DNA from: an uncultured Pseudomonadales bacterium
GTDB lineage: Bacteria > Pseudomonadota > Gammaproteobacteria > Pseudomonadales > Cellvibrionaceae
Reading direction: 5' to 3'
DNA length: 9,690 nucleotides
NCBI GenBank assembly: GCA_938048505.1
Contig: CALIUX010000282.1
Span: 1 to 9,690, forward strand
The translations under genes and the position numbers were made by a program. The notes beneath the pieces are model-generated. The model made no database searches and was not told the DNA's origin. It worked only from the letters and a program-made list of their open reading frames with translations. Below, one piece after another: positions 1-6,623 of the stretch; positions within the stretch are counted from its first letter, which is position 1; each line of letters starts with the position of its first letter.

Positions 1-1005
1 GATGAAGAGCAAGTCAACGCCACTATTGCAAAGATGATACAAGATAACCGCATGTCAGAAGCGCAATTCACCGCTCAACTGGCAATGGAAGGGCTGACGC
101 TTAGCCAACTGAAAGAACGCATCGGCCACGATCTCCTCATACAAAATATTCAACGTGGTTTAGTGGCGCAACGCATCACCGTTTCAGATCTTGAAATCGA
201 TAACTTTTTAAAATCAGCAGAAGCACAATTTTGGTTATCACCAGAATACCACTTAGGGCATATTCTCATTCAAATCCCTCAGGCGGCATCAGAAGCAGAT
301 ATCAAAGCCGCTAAAAACAAAGCTGATGCCCTGCACCAACAGATCAAAAAAGGTGCGGTGTTTGCCGAATTAGCCATTGCACACTCAAAAGGTCCCAATG
401 CACTAAAAGGCGGTGATTTAGGCTTTCGTAAAACCAGCGATTTACCCACGTTATTTGCCGAGGTAGTTCCCAAACTTGAAGTGGGCGATATCTCTACCCC
501 TGTGCGCAGTGCAGCCGGCTTCCACCTCATCAAGCTGTACGAAAAGAAAGGCGAGCAAAACCAAGTTATACAACAATCTAAAGCGCGCCATATTCTTATT
601 AAGCCTTCGGCCATTTTGACGGACGCACAAGCCAAGCAAAAGCTGGCCGACATCCGCGAAAAAATCCTAAATGGAACTGATTTTGCCGAAATGGCTAAAG
701 AGCACTCTGAAGACATCGGCTCTATGCTGGCTGGCGGCGATCTTGGCTGGGCAAGCCCAGGGCAATTTGTACCAGAATTTGAAAAAACCATGTCAGAAAG
801 TGATATCGGCGAGATTTCCGCACCGTTTCGCAGCGAGTTTGGCTGGCACATATTACAACTGCAAGAACGTCGAGATGAAGATGTCACCGATGCAGTGATT
901 CGCAATCGTGCCCGCAATATTATTACAGGCCGTCGTTTTGAAGATGAACTACAGGTTTGGCTGCGTGAACTGCGCGATGATGCCTTTGTGGAAATCAAAG
1001 AATAA
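1..1005 (+). CDS. surA: Periplasmic chaperone/peptidyl-prolyl isomerase SurA, 5' end cut by the window
   Basis: The frame is open from base 1, so the gene starts upstream. The 334 visible codons match E. coli SurA from about residue 95 to the end; the signal peptide and first part of the chaperone domain are missing. SurA is a periplasmic chaperone that carries unfolded outer-membrane proteins to the Bam complex. Visible parts, in order, by residue of the fragment: the rest of the N-terminal helical chaperone region (1-80), a first parvulin domain (about 83-181, with HLGHILI, GGDLGF and FHLIKLYE), a second parvulin domain (about 194-290, with [15 protein letters not shown] and GWHILQL) and the C-terminal helix that completes the chaperone module (291-334). 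The repeated HIL...GGDLG pattern is diagnostic. Its TAA stop overlaps the ATG of pdxA by one base, indicating co-transcription and coupled translation. Identification is very secure; only the start is unseen. Confidence 0.97.
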   Translation, partial: DEEQVNATIAKMIQDNRMSEAQFTAQLAMEGLTLSQLKERIGHDLLIQNIQRGLVAQRITVSDLEIDNFLKSAEAQFWLSPEYHLGHILIQIPQAASEADIKAAKNKADALHQQIKKGAVFAELAIAHSKGPNALKGGDLGFRKTSDLPTLFAEVVPKLEVGDISTPVRSAAGFHLIKLYEKKGEQNQVIQQSKARHILIKPSAILTDAQAKQKLADIREKILNGTDFAEMAKEHSEDIGSMLAGGDLGWASPGQFVPEFEKTMSESDIGEISAPFRSEFGWHILQLQERRDEDVTDAVIRNRARNIITGRRFEDELQVWLRELRDDAFVEIKE

Positions 1006-2003
1006 TGCTGTTAGCTGTTACACCCGGCGAACCCGCCGGCATTGGCCCCGAACTCTTGTGCCGCTATGCGGCTCAACAGCATCCTGCTGAGCGCAACGCA
1101 TCACTCCTCGTTGCATTTGCAAGCAAAGAGCTACTTGAGCAAACGGTAAAGCGACTTGATTTAGAGCTCGATCTAGTCGATTACCAGCCAGGTTTGCAAG
1201 CCAAGCCAAATACACTGGCTGTTAACAATATTGAGCTTATTGCAGAGGCGATACCGGGCACACTGAATGTTGCTAACGCTCAATATGTACTCAACACGCT
1301 ACAAGCTGCGACAGATGCGTGCATAGACGGCAGTATGAATGCGCTGGTAACAGGGCCACTACAGAAAAGTATTATCAATGAAGCGGGCATTCCGTTCACA
1401 GGGCACACTGAATATTTGTGCGAGCGCGCGAATAAAGAGCGTGTTGTCATGATGCTTGCAACAGAGGGGTTACGCGTTGCGCTTGCGACAACTCACCTGC
1501 CCTTACTGGATGTACCTGCCGCTATTCAGGCGCCATCATTAACCGCAACACTGCGCATCCTTCATCATGATCTAGTGACGCAGTTTGGCATTAAACAACC
1601 CCACATATTAGTCTGCGGATTAAATCCACATGCTGGCGAAAGCGGCCATATGGGCCGCGAAGAGATTGATGTGATTGAGCCAGTCCTTCAGCAATTAAAC
1701 CGTGAGGGCATGCATCTCACTGGCCCATTGCCTGCTGACACCCTTTTTACACCTCGCCATCTTGATAAGGCCGATGCTGTACTGGCCATGTATCACGACC
1801 AAGGCCTGCCCGTTTTGAAATTCAAGGGCTTTGGCAATGCGGTCAATATTACGCTAGGGCTACCCTTTATTCGTACTTCTGTTGACCATGGCACGGCTCT
1901 AGACTTGGCAGGCAAAGGCGTTGCAGATTTAGGCAGTTTGCAAACAGCCATCGCCTATGCAGAAGAAATGATTACAGCCAAAAGTCAATACCCACAGGTA
2001 TAG
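1005..2003 (+). CDS. pdxA: 4-hydroxythreonine-4-phosphate dehydrogenase PdxA
   Basis: PdxA oxidises 4-phosphohydroxy-L-threonine with NAD in the DXP-dependent route to pyridoxal phosphate. Its product, after decarboxylation, is condensed with deoxyxylulose phosphate by PdxJ. The enzyme is a cytosolic dimer. The 332-residue product has the usual length (E. coli 329) and is colinear with the family. It starts with [13 protein letters not shown] and carries TGP(L)xK at 116-121, FTGHTE at 131-136 and the three metal-ligand histidines at H164 (TTHLP), H209 (NPHAGE) and H264 (MYHDQGLP). It ends with [16 protein letters not shown]. The ATG at 1005 shares its A with the surA stop; an AAAGA lies just upstream and the N-terminus fits family members, so this start is favoured. 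A terminator follows 68 bases after the stop. No rsmA or apaG follows, unlike the E. coli operon. Confidence 0.97.
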   Translation: MLLAVTPGEPAGIGPELLCRYAAQQHPAERNASLLVAFASKELLEQTVKRLDLELDLVDYQPGLQAKPNTLAVNNIELIAEAIPGTLNVANAQYVLNTLQAATDACIDGSMNALVTGPLQKSIINEAGIPFTGHTEYLCERANKERVVMMLATEGLRVALATTHLPLLDVPAAIQAPSLTATLRILHHDLVTQFGIKQPHILVCGLNPHAGESGHMGREEIDVIEPVLQQLNREGMHLTGPLPADTLFTPRHLDKADAVLAMYHDQGLPVLKFKGFGNAVNITLGLPFIRTSVDHGTALDLAGKGVADLGSLQTAIAYAEEMITAKSQYPQV

Positions 2004-2070
2004 CGAAATACATATACTATTCAAACCCTTCGTAAAACCCTTTGAACTCACGACGACGAAGGCCTCGAAA

Positions 2071-2113
2071 AACAAAAAGGCCGTGATAAGTCACTTATCG
2101 CGGCCTTTTTGTT
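2071..2113. terminator. Bidirectional rho-independent terminator between pdxA and the convergent repeat-protein gene
   Basis: A 43-base near-perfect palindrome has two 20-base arms (2071-2090 and 2094-2113) around a three-base loop TCA. The arms begin AACAAAAAGGCC and end GGCCTTTTTGTT, so a GC-containing stem is followed by a T-run on either strand. The single imperfect position is a U-G wobble in plus-strand RNA and an A-C mismatch in minus-strand RNA, so it may work slightly better for pdxA. It lies 68 bases after pdxA and about 104 bases after the stop of the opposing gene. Confidence 0.9.
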
Positions 2114-2166
2114 GGGTTCAATATATCTAATTAGAGCCTTTTAAGGGGCGATACTCCTAAACCCCT

Positions 2167-2198
2167 AAATAAGCCCCTCTTTAAATAAGTCTCTCTTT
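2167..2198. repeat. Two tandem 16-bp copies in the convergent intergenic gap
   Basis: AAATAAGCCCCTCTTT (2167-2182) is followed directly by AAATAAGTCTCTCTTT (2183-2198), matching at 14 of 16 positions. They lie just beyond the stop of the minus-strand repeat gene, in its 3' untranslated region. No function is evident; replication slippage could produce this. Confidence 0.55.
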
Positions 2199-2216
2199 AA
2201 AGTCTTTTAGGATCCC

Positions 2217-4190
2217 TTAGGGCCTTTTGGCCGAGCCTGGTAACACAGCCAAATGCTTGGCTTGTTCTACCCAATTGTCACGATCTATTCGGCCTTTAAA
2301 GAATAATAAATCATCGACATCTTGCACATCAGCAGTAGACCAATCAGCAACTTGCCAATAGTAATAAACACCTAGGCCATGCAAAACGCCTTCAAGCTTA
2401 TTGCCAATGCCACTAATCACTTTCAAATCATCTGGCTCACCAAACGCCGCCGACTCAAGGCGATTACCGTTATCACCAATACGCAATGCGACAACTTCTT
2501 CACTTGGCTTCGTCGACACAACAAAAGGCAATGGCTCAGCAGGCTGGCTCTCTGTAATCACCTTTTCAAGTTGATCAATACGCTGAAACACCGGTGATAA
2601 GTCGCAGCCTGTAGGTAACTCATCAATGCGAGCATGCAGCCTCTCATCAAGAGAGATGATTTGCTCTTGAGTTGGCTTAAGATCTACCTCAGGGATACGT
2701 ATTGCACTAATCGTTTCTAGCAAAGGCGACAGATTTGTCTCCGGTATTTTTATCCCATCGATTGCCGTTAAGACAGGTTCAAGATTGGTGTCTTTCTGCT
2801 CTGGAATTTGAATAGAATCAATGGCACTGAAAACAGGCGACAAGTCCGTTTTAGGAATTTCAATACGATCAATTGCATCTAGCACAGGGGTGAAATCTGC
2901 TGCTTCCGGTTCTGGAATCTTGATCTCGTCAACTGCTTGAAGTATGGGCGCCAAATCCGGCTGAGGCAGTTTAATTTGGTAGACTGCATCAAGCACAGGC
3001 TGGAGATTAACTGTCTTTTGCTCTGGGATTTCAATCCCTTCAATAGCGCTAAGCACAGGAGTTAGATCAGTATGAGGCAGCTTAATGTTATTGACTGCAT
3101 CTAATACAGGTTGCAGATTAGTTGTTTTTTGCTCCGGAATCTTAATTGCATCCACTGCTTTGAGTACAGGCATAAGGTCTGTATGGGGCAGCTTGATCTT
3201 ATTAATCGCATCCAATACGGGCTGTAGGTTTGTGGGTTTCTGCTCCGGTATTTTAATCTCTTCAATGGTTCTAAGTATCGGCGCAAGATCAGGCTGAGGA
3301 AGCTTAATCTCATACACGGCATCGAGTACAGGCTGTAAATCCGTGGTTTTTTGCTCAGGAATTTCAATCCCCCCAATAGCGTTAAGCACAGGAGTTAGAT
3401 CGGTATGAGGCAATTTGATCTTATGCACGGCATCCAATACCGGTTGCAGATTGGTTGTCTTCTGCTCTGGTATCTTAATCGCTTCAACTGCCCTAAGCAC
3501 GGGAGATAAGTCCGTTGATGGTAGGTTAATCCCATCAATAGCCTCTAGGACTGGGGTCAAATCAACAGTTTCTGGGTCCGGTATACTGCGTATCGCCTCA
3601 ATCATGGGTTCAAAATCTGTCTCTGGATACTCCGGTATTTTGATCGCACTGATAGCTGAAAAGACGGGCGATAAGTCAGTATGCGGAATATGTATACCAT
3701 GAATCGATTCCATTACCGGATTCAGATCAACTGATTCCGGCGCAGGGATCGCACCAATGGCATCTAGAACAGGCTTAAGGTTCGTTTCTTTTTGCTCAGG
3801 TATTTTGATCGCACTCACAGCACTCAGTACAGGCGACAAGTCTGTCTCGACAGGCTCAGGTAAAGACCGTAACGCTTTTTCAAGATCGCCAATTCTAAGA
3901 TCCATTGCCTCAAGTGCAGCATTAGCATCGACTTTTTCGATTGCAGAAGAGAGCGGATTAATTTTCTCTTGAACATCGCCCAATCGCTGGCTGACATCTT
4001 CAGATAGCGCAGCATATTTCACATTAAGCTGACCTAGCTCTGACTCAGCAGCATCTTTTGCAGACTGTATTTCAGTAAATTTTAAGGTGACATCTTCATA
4101 CTGCCTACGCAACCACCAATACATAAGAAATGCACCGCCCAGAGCCGAAAGCAGTAATAGAACAATTATTTTTAACAGTAAATACGCCAT
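2217..4190 (-). CDS. Membrane-anchored 17-20 residue repeat protein with C-terminal helix-hairpin-helix domain
   Basis: I do not recognise a named gene. The 657-residue product has one N-terminal membrane segment (about residues 4-27), followed at once by RRQ. By the positive-inside rule this places the long C-terminal part in the cytoplasm, as in ZipA. Residues 30-112 look like a charged coiled coil (EIQSAKDAAESELGQL..., ...RLGDVQEKI). Residues 117-502 hold 21 clear copies of a unit with consensus [DN]LxPVLxAIxxIKIPE, and two degenerate copies reach about 545. Residues 585-648 form a helix-hairpin-helix module (DDLKVISGIGNKLEGVL, FKGRIDRDNWVEQAK), the kind also found at the C-termini of some alphaproteobacterial NuoE and L21 proteins. 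Such modules can bind DNA, but here that is inference. Its ATG overlaps the stop of the upstream OmpA-like gene (TAATG) and follows GGAGAG, so the two are surely co-translated. Role unknown; scaffold or tether is a guess. Confidence 0.9.
   Translation of the reverse strand: MAYLLLKIIVLLLLSALGGAFLMYWWLRRQYEDVTLKFTEIQSAKDAAESELGQLNVKYAALSEDVSQRLGDVQEKINPLSSAIEKVDANAALEAMDLRIGDLEKALRSLPEPVETDLSPVLSAVSAIKIPEQKETNLKPVLDAIGAIPAPESVDLNPVMESIHGIHIPHTDLSPVFSAISAIKIPEYPETDFEPMIEAIRSIPDPETVDLTPVLEAIDGINLPSTDLSPVLRAVEAIKIPEQKTTNLQPVLDAVHKIKLPHTDLTPVLNAIGGIEIPEQKTTDLQPVLDAVYEIKLPQPDLAPILRTIEEIKIPEQKPTNLQPVLDAINKIKLPHTDLMPVLKAVDAIKIPEQKTTNLQPVLDAVNNIKLPHTDLTPVLSAIEGIEIPEQKTVNLQPVLDAVYQIKLPQPDLAPILQAVDEIKIPEPEAADFTPVLDAIDRIEIPKTDLSPVFSAIDSIQIPEQKDTNLEPVLTAIDGIKIPETNLSPLLETISAIRIPEVDLKPTQEQIISLDERLHARIDELPTGCDLSPVFQRIDQLEKVITESQPAEPLPFVVSTKPSEEVVALRIGDNGNRLESAAFGEPDDLKVISGIGNKLEGVLHGLGVYYYWQVADWSTADVQDVDDLLFFKGRIDRDNWVEQAKHLAVLPGSAKRP
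2685..3842 (-). repeat. Coding repeat array, 21 units of 17-20 residues
   Basis: This stretch encodes residues 117-502 of the HhH protein. Unit lengths are ordered. Residues 117-226 are two triads of 20-18-17 residues. Residues 227-485 are seven dyads of 20-17 residues (37 residues, 111 bp each). One final 17-residue unit follows. The six-unit block at residues 227-337 (3180-3512) is duplicated at 338-448 (2847-3179), with 85 of 111 residues identical by hand alignment. Copies have diverged more in DNA than in protein: units at 3402-3452 and 3069-3119 differ at 10 of 51 bases but only 2 of 17 residues. That suggests selection on the protein. Within a unit, hydrophobic residues recur at 3-4 spacing and prolines mark both ends. 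Confidence 0.93.
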
Positions 4191-5389
4191 TAGTTCTCTC
4201 CTATACCTAAAACACGAAACTCAATTCTTCTATTTATCGCTCTAGCTTGAACGGTAGTGCCTTCAACTTTCGGGCGCTCTGAGCCATACCCTCTTGGAGT
4301 GAGGCGATTTTGCTCAACACCACGCTGCTGTAGCGCAATCACAACCGATTCAGCGCGCGCTTGGCTAAGAATTTGATTATTCTCGGCTAAGCCAGTGTCA
4401 TCCGTATGCCCTTCAACGGCAATACGGCCAGGACACTCTTTTGCAATCTCAGCGATACTGTCTAGCAATGTCGCTGAAGACGATTTTAATTCTGCACTAC
4501 TTATTGCAAATTGAATTGTCTTGCCATTAAGCACCTGCGCAAATTCTCTATTACAATCCTGCGACGCGCTCACAGAAACCGATCCAAATCGGCCAGCTTC
4601 TAGTGGTCTTTTCGCAAACGCGAGGATGGTATCAACCTGCTTTCGAGGAGCTTGGCACTGCATGCTAAATACACCTTTTGCCGCACTTGCCGTTCCTTCT
4701 GAACATCGCGACAACGCTGTTGCGGCACGAGTGGCCAACTCTAAAGACCCCTTAATGGTTCCGTGCGGAACAATACCCAGCTGATTAATAATTCGTGTCA
4801 CATTAGCACCCTTAGATGCTTGGGCTCTTTGCAACAATAACCTTTTTTGCTGTTCATTAGCCACCAAGCCTTTTACAGTTAAAATATTATTTTTTAATGT
4901 AGCTGTCACATCACCCCAAACAGGTGGTGATTTGGGTTTGATAGGTTGCTGAGCCGGTACAACCTTGGGAGCTTCGGACAATTTTTTTACTTTTGGTTTA
5001 GCAGGAGCAGGCTTAGCCACAACCGGCTTAGGCTCAGTGAAATCGCTCGTGACCTTTCTTGGAGATGTGAACGAACCAAGCCATGTTGCACCTTGTACAT
5101 TCTCAGCCAACGCAACCGCCTTTTCACCCTTTGCTGCGGTTCCCTCTCCCGTTAAGTGCACATCTTGTCCGTCTACGGACACATCAACCCAACTCAAATT
5201 ATTATCCGTTAACGCACTCGTAACGTGTGATTTAACATTTGACTCGATTGTATTTTTAGCGAATGAAAATATGCCATATAACAAGGTCAGCAAAATCAAG
5301 AGCAGGCCAAGCAACCCCCAAGGAAAGAACGAAATCGTTGCAGGCTGTGTTCGTAGAAAATAGCGAATAGTTGTCGTACGTTTATGCAT
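4190..5389 (-). CDS. Inner-membrane-anchored OmpA-family protein with BON-like modules
   Basis: The 399-residue product starts with a basic cytoplasmic tail (MHKRTTTIRYFLR) and one membrane segment (about 20-44), which predicts a periplasmic C-terminus. Next come a BON-like alpha/beta module (about 51-112), a Pro/Lys/Ala-rich linker (119-156), a second BON-like region (157-207), a segment holding cysteines 229, 245 and 279, and a C-terminal OmpA peptidoglycan-binding domain (about 290-394; a fourth Cys at 319). The OmpA domain shows VEGHTDDTG, LSQARAESV, RGYGSERP and NRRIEF. D330 and R345 sit where E. coli OmpA uses D271 and R286 to hold diaminopimelate. The family is broad, so a symbol is not justified. 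The ATG at 5389 is preferred: it has GGAG six bases upstream, whereas the longer frame begins with TTG at 5428 and would add 13 residues. The stop overlaps the start of the repeat/HhH gene. Wall anchoring is well supported; the specific role is unknown. Confidence 0.92.
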   Translation of the reverse strand: MHKRTTTIRYFLRTQPATISFFPWGLLGLLLILLTLLYGIFSFAKNTIESNVKSHVTSALTDNNLSWVDVSVDGQDVHLTGEGTAAKGEKAVALAENVQGATWLGSFTSPRKVTSDFTEPKPVVAKPAPAKPKVKKLSEAPKVVPAQQPIKPKSPPVWGDVTATLKNNILTVKGLVANEQQKRLLLQRAQASKGANVTRIINQLGIVPHGTIKGSLELATRAATALSRCSEGTASAAKGVFSMQCQAPRKQVDTILAFAKRPLEAGRFGSVSVSASQDCNREFAQVLNGKTIQFAISSAELKSSSATLLDSIAEIAKECPGRIAVEGHTDDTGLAENNQILSQARAESVVIALQQRGVEQNRLTPRGYGSERPKVEGTTVQARAINRRIEFRVLGIGEN

Positions 5390-5395
5390 ACAGGT

Positions 5396-5399
5396 CTCC
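5396..5399 (-). promoter_or_regulatory. Ribosome binding site fixing the OmpA-like gene start
   Basis: On the minus strand GGAG lies six bases before the ATG whose A is base 5389. The in-frame upstream candidates, TTG at 5428 and ATG at 5410, lack a comparable site. This supports a 399-residue protein with a short basic tail before its membrane segment. Confidence 0.65.
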
Positions 5400-5433
5400 G
5401 AAATAAGCATAAAATCGCGGTTTGTCAAAGTGT

Positions 5434-5461
5434 ACTATGCAAATACAGTGACAAATGTAAA
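5434..5461 (-). promoter_or_regulatory. Candidate sigma-70 promoter for the OmpA-like/repeat operon
   Basis: On the minus strand TTTACA (5456-5461) and CATAGT (5434-5439) are separated by 16 bases, matching the consensus at 5 of 6 and 4 of 6 positions. This would give a leader of roughly 40 bases. A perfect TTGACA (5423-5428) lies closer to the gene, but its best partner, TATTTC, abuts the GGAG and would yield an almost leaderless transcript, so it is less likely. An inverted repeat TTTGTCA/TGACAAA (5421-5427 and 5449-5455) spans the same region and could be an operator. Confidence 0.3.
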
Positions 5462-5579
5462 AGATACCCATTAAATGTAAAGCGAAAATGACACTTTATT
5501 TTTAAGCCATCTTTTGATATTGGAGTGCGAGTACTTTACAAGTGGGTTAGTCAGCATTAAGACATTTCTCATTTGCTAA

Positions 5580-5735
5580 CCGTTTTGCTATTTTTGCTTT
5601 GCAGCTCATATCATTCGCGAAGCCATTTACTCAAGTCTAAATTCAGCACACTCACACATTATTTTAGTAGGTGCCTCTCGTAGTGAGCGTATTGATGCAC
5701 TGTTTAGGAGCCTTGGTTTAGAACCCTTGGCTTAG
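5580..5735 (+). other. Possible decayed coding fragment without a start codon
   Basis: From the stop at 5577-5579 this frame stays open to TAG at 5733-5735. From 5601 the translation has protein-like composition, for example HIIREAIYSSLN, then HSHIILVGASRSERIDALF and RSLGLEPLA. There is no ATG, GTG or TTG in frame and no ribosome site. I do not recognise the sequence. It may be the 3' remnant of a lost gene, or a chance open frame; the 14-bp tandem repeat overlaps its end. It does not read as the clpB gene that often follows pgeF, and it is on the opposite strand. Confidence 0.18.
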
Positions 5736-5753
5736 AACCCTTCTCCAAGAACC
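5712..5753. repeat. Three tandem copies of a 14-bp unit
   Basis: CTTGGTTTAGAACC (5712-5725), CTTGGCTTAGAACC (5726-5739) and CTTCTCCAAGAACC (5740-5753) follow one another. Copies 1 and 2 match at 13 of 14 positions; copy 3 matches copy 2 at 10 of 14. They lie downstream of pgeF, where its transcript would end, but do not form a typical terminator. Function unknown. Confidence 0.6.
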
Positions 5754-5777
5754 TGTTAGAAACACCATCTAAAAGTA

Positions 5778-6623
5778 TTATTCAAACCAAATGGCACTCG
5801 CCATCCGGCCTGTTTTTGCTTCACGGCGATATGAGTAAAAATGGTGTTCAGACGTATAAGTACACTCAGTGCCACCATATACTGAGCTTACACCTAAATG
5901 ATTCAAAATCTGTTTGGCCAATACGTATAAATCAGCAAAATAATGATTCAGGCGAACACTTCTTTTAAAAGCCGCCTCAATGTGAGGGTAATGTGAAAAA
6001 GCCTGTTTCACTTCGGGTCCAATTTCAAAAGCGAGAGGGCCAATAGCAGGACCAAGGTAAGCCAAAAGCCGGTCCTGCCGGTCAAACTGCTTAACAGCCT
6101 GTTCAACGACACCTGCCGACAATCCTCTCCAGCCTGCATGCACTGCCGCAACTTGCGTCCCTTGTTCGTTACACATTAAAAGCGGCAAGCAATCGGCCGT
6201 TAAGATGGCGCAGGCCAGTTTAGGCTCCCGCGTGAAGCAGCCATCAGCCTGAGGAGCTTGACTAGATGGGGCAGCTTGAATGACTTCCGCTCCATGCACT
6301 TGTGATAGCCATTGCCAGTTTTGTATTCCAGTGAAGGCCGCTAGGCTTTGGCGGTTATGCATGACTTTTCGTTGATCATCCTCTACATGCAACGCCAAAT
6401 TAAAGTGACCATAGCCGTGAATCGGGCGGCCACTTATTGGGCTAACAGAGCTCGAGCCGGATAAGGGCTGAGCCAATGTGATGATAGACCGCACCTTTTT
6501 AGGTGCTGGCCAATCAGGCTCAACAACACACTCTTTTATTTTGTGGCCCGAGTCGGATGCAACCGAAGCATCGCCTGAAAAAGCTCGCATCGGCTGACCA
6601 TGCAAAAGGCTACTAAGACACAT
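5778..6623 (-). CDS. pgeF: Peptidoglycan editing factor PgeF (YfiH/laccase-domain family)
   Basis: PgeF belongs to the DUF152/multicopper-polyphenol-oxidase-named family. Members act on purine nucleosides (phosphorolysis/deamination), and E. coli YfiH prevents build-up of peptidoglycan precursors carrying L-Ser instead of L-Ala. It is cytosolic. The catalytic/zinc triad is visible: H110 (SQVHGAEV), C145 (TADCLPLL) and H162 (AVHAGWRG), with near-identical spacing to E. coli H71, C107 and H124. LGPAIGPLAFEIG and the C-terminal YSYRRE...TGRMAS also match. The 281 residues exceed E. coli's 243. About 29 extra residues lie before PDWPAP, and the loop normally holding T-R-x-G-G reads TLAQPLSG and is about ten residues longer. 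The ATG overlaps the rluD stop as TAATG, indicating coupling, but its ribosome site is weak (GGAA far upstream). An internal ATG at 6590 is possible but also has a poor site. Family assignment is secure; the exact start is less so. Confidence 0.95.
   Translation of the reverse strand: MCLSSLLHGQPMRAFSGDASVASDSGHKIKECVVEPDWPAPKKVRSIITLAQPLSGSSSVSPISGRPIHGYGHFNLALHVEDDQRKVMHNRQSLAAFTGIQNWQWLSQVHGAEVIQAAPSSQAPQADGCFTREPKLACAILTADCLPLLMCNEQGTQVAAVHAGWRGLSAGVVEQAVKQFDRQDRLLAYLGPAIGPLAFEIGPEVKQAFSHYPHIEAAFKRSVRLNHYFADLYVLAKQILNHLGVSSVYGGTECTYTSEHHFYSYRREAKTGRMASAIWFE

Larger units (their letters stand above)
5390..5777. other. 388-base intergenic gap between pgeF and the OmpA-like operon
   Basis: No intact gene is visible. 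The left end (5390-5481) holds the ribosome site, the candidate promoter and two direct copies of AAATGTAAA (5453-5461 and 5473-5481) with a 20-base period. The middle holds a possible plus-strand coding fragment (5580-5735). The right end holds a 14-bp tandem repeat (5712-5753). I see no convincing hairpin terminator for the minus-strand rluD-pgeF transcript, so some read-through into the OmpA-like operon is possible. Confidence 0.6.

Noticed and set aside
279..998. Minus-strand 239-codon frame antisense to surA
   Set aside because: It lies entirely opposite surA, is rich in Ser/Arg/Cys as antisense shadows are, and shows no domain.
2685..3842. CRISPR array or DNA satellite
   Set aside because: The period of 51-60 bp has no conserved repeat/spacer split, and the conservation is stronger in the encoded protein than in the DNA.
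3085..3972. Several plus-strand frames over the repeat gene with repeated SNTGCRLVVFCSGILIAS-like peptides
   Set aside because: These are shadows of the minus-strand repeat array; their repetitiveness simply mirrors it.
4965..5363. Plus-strand 132-codon frame
   Set aside because: It is antisense to the OmpA-like gene, which has clear domains and a good ribosome site, so it is a shadow frame.
5390..5428. Upstream TTG start for the OmpA-like gene
   Set aside because: It has no ribosome site, coincides with a TTGACA motif, and adds residues before an already complete basic tail and membrane segment.
5514..5542. Plus-strand promoter-like TTGATA-17-TACAAG
   Set aside because: It matches only moderately and no intact plus-strand gene follows; it could be chance in AT-rich DNA.
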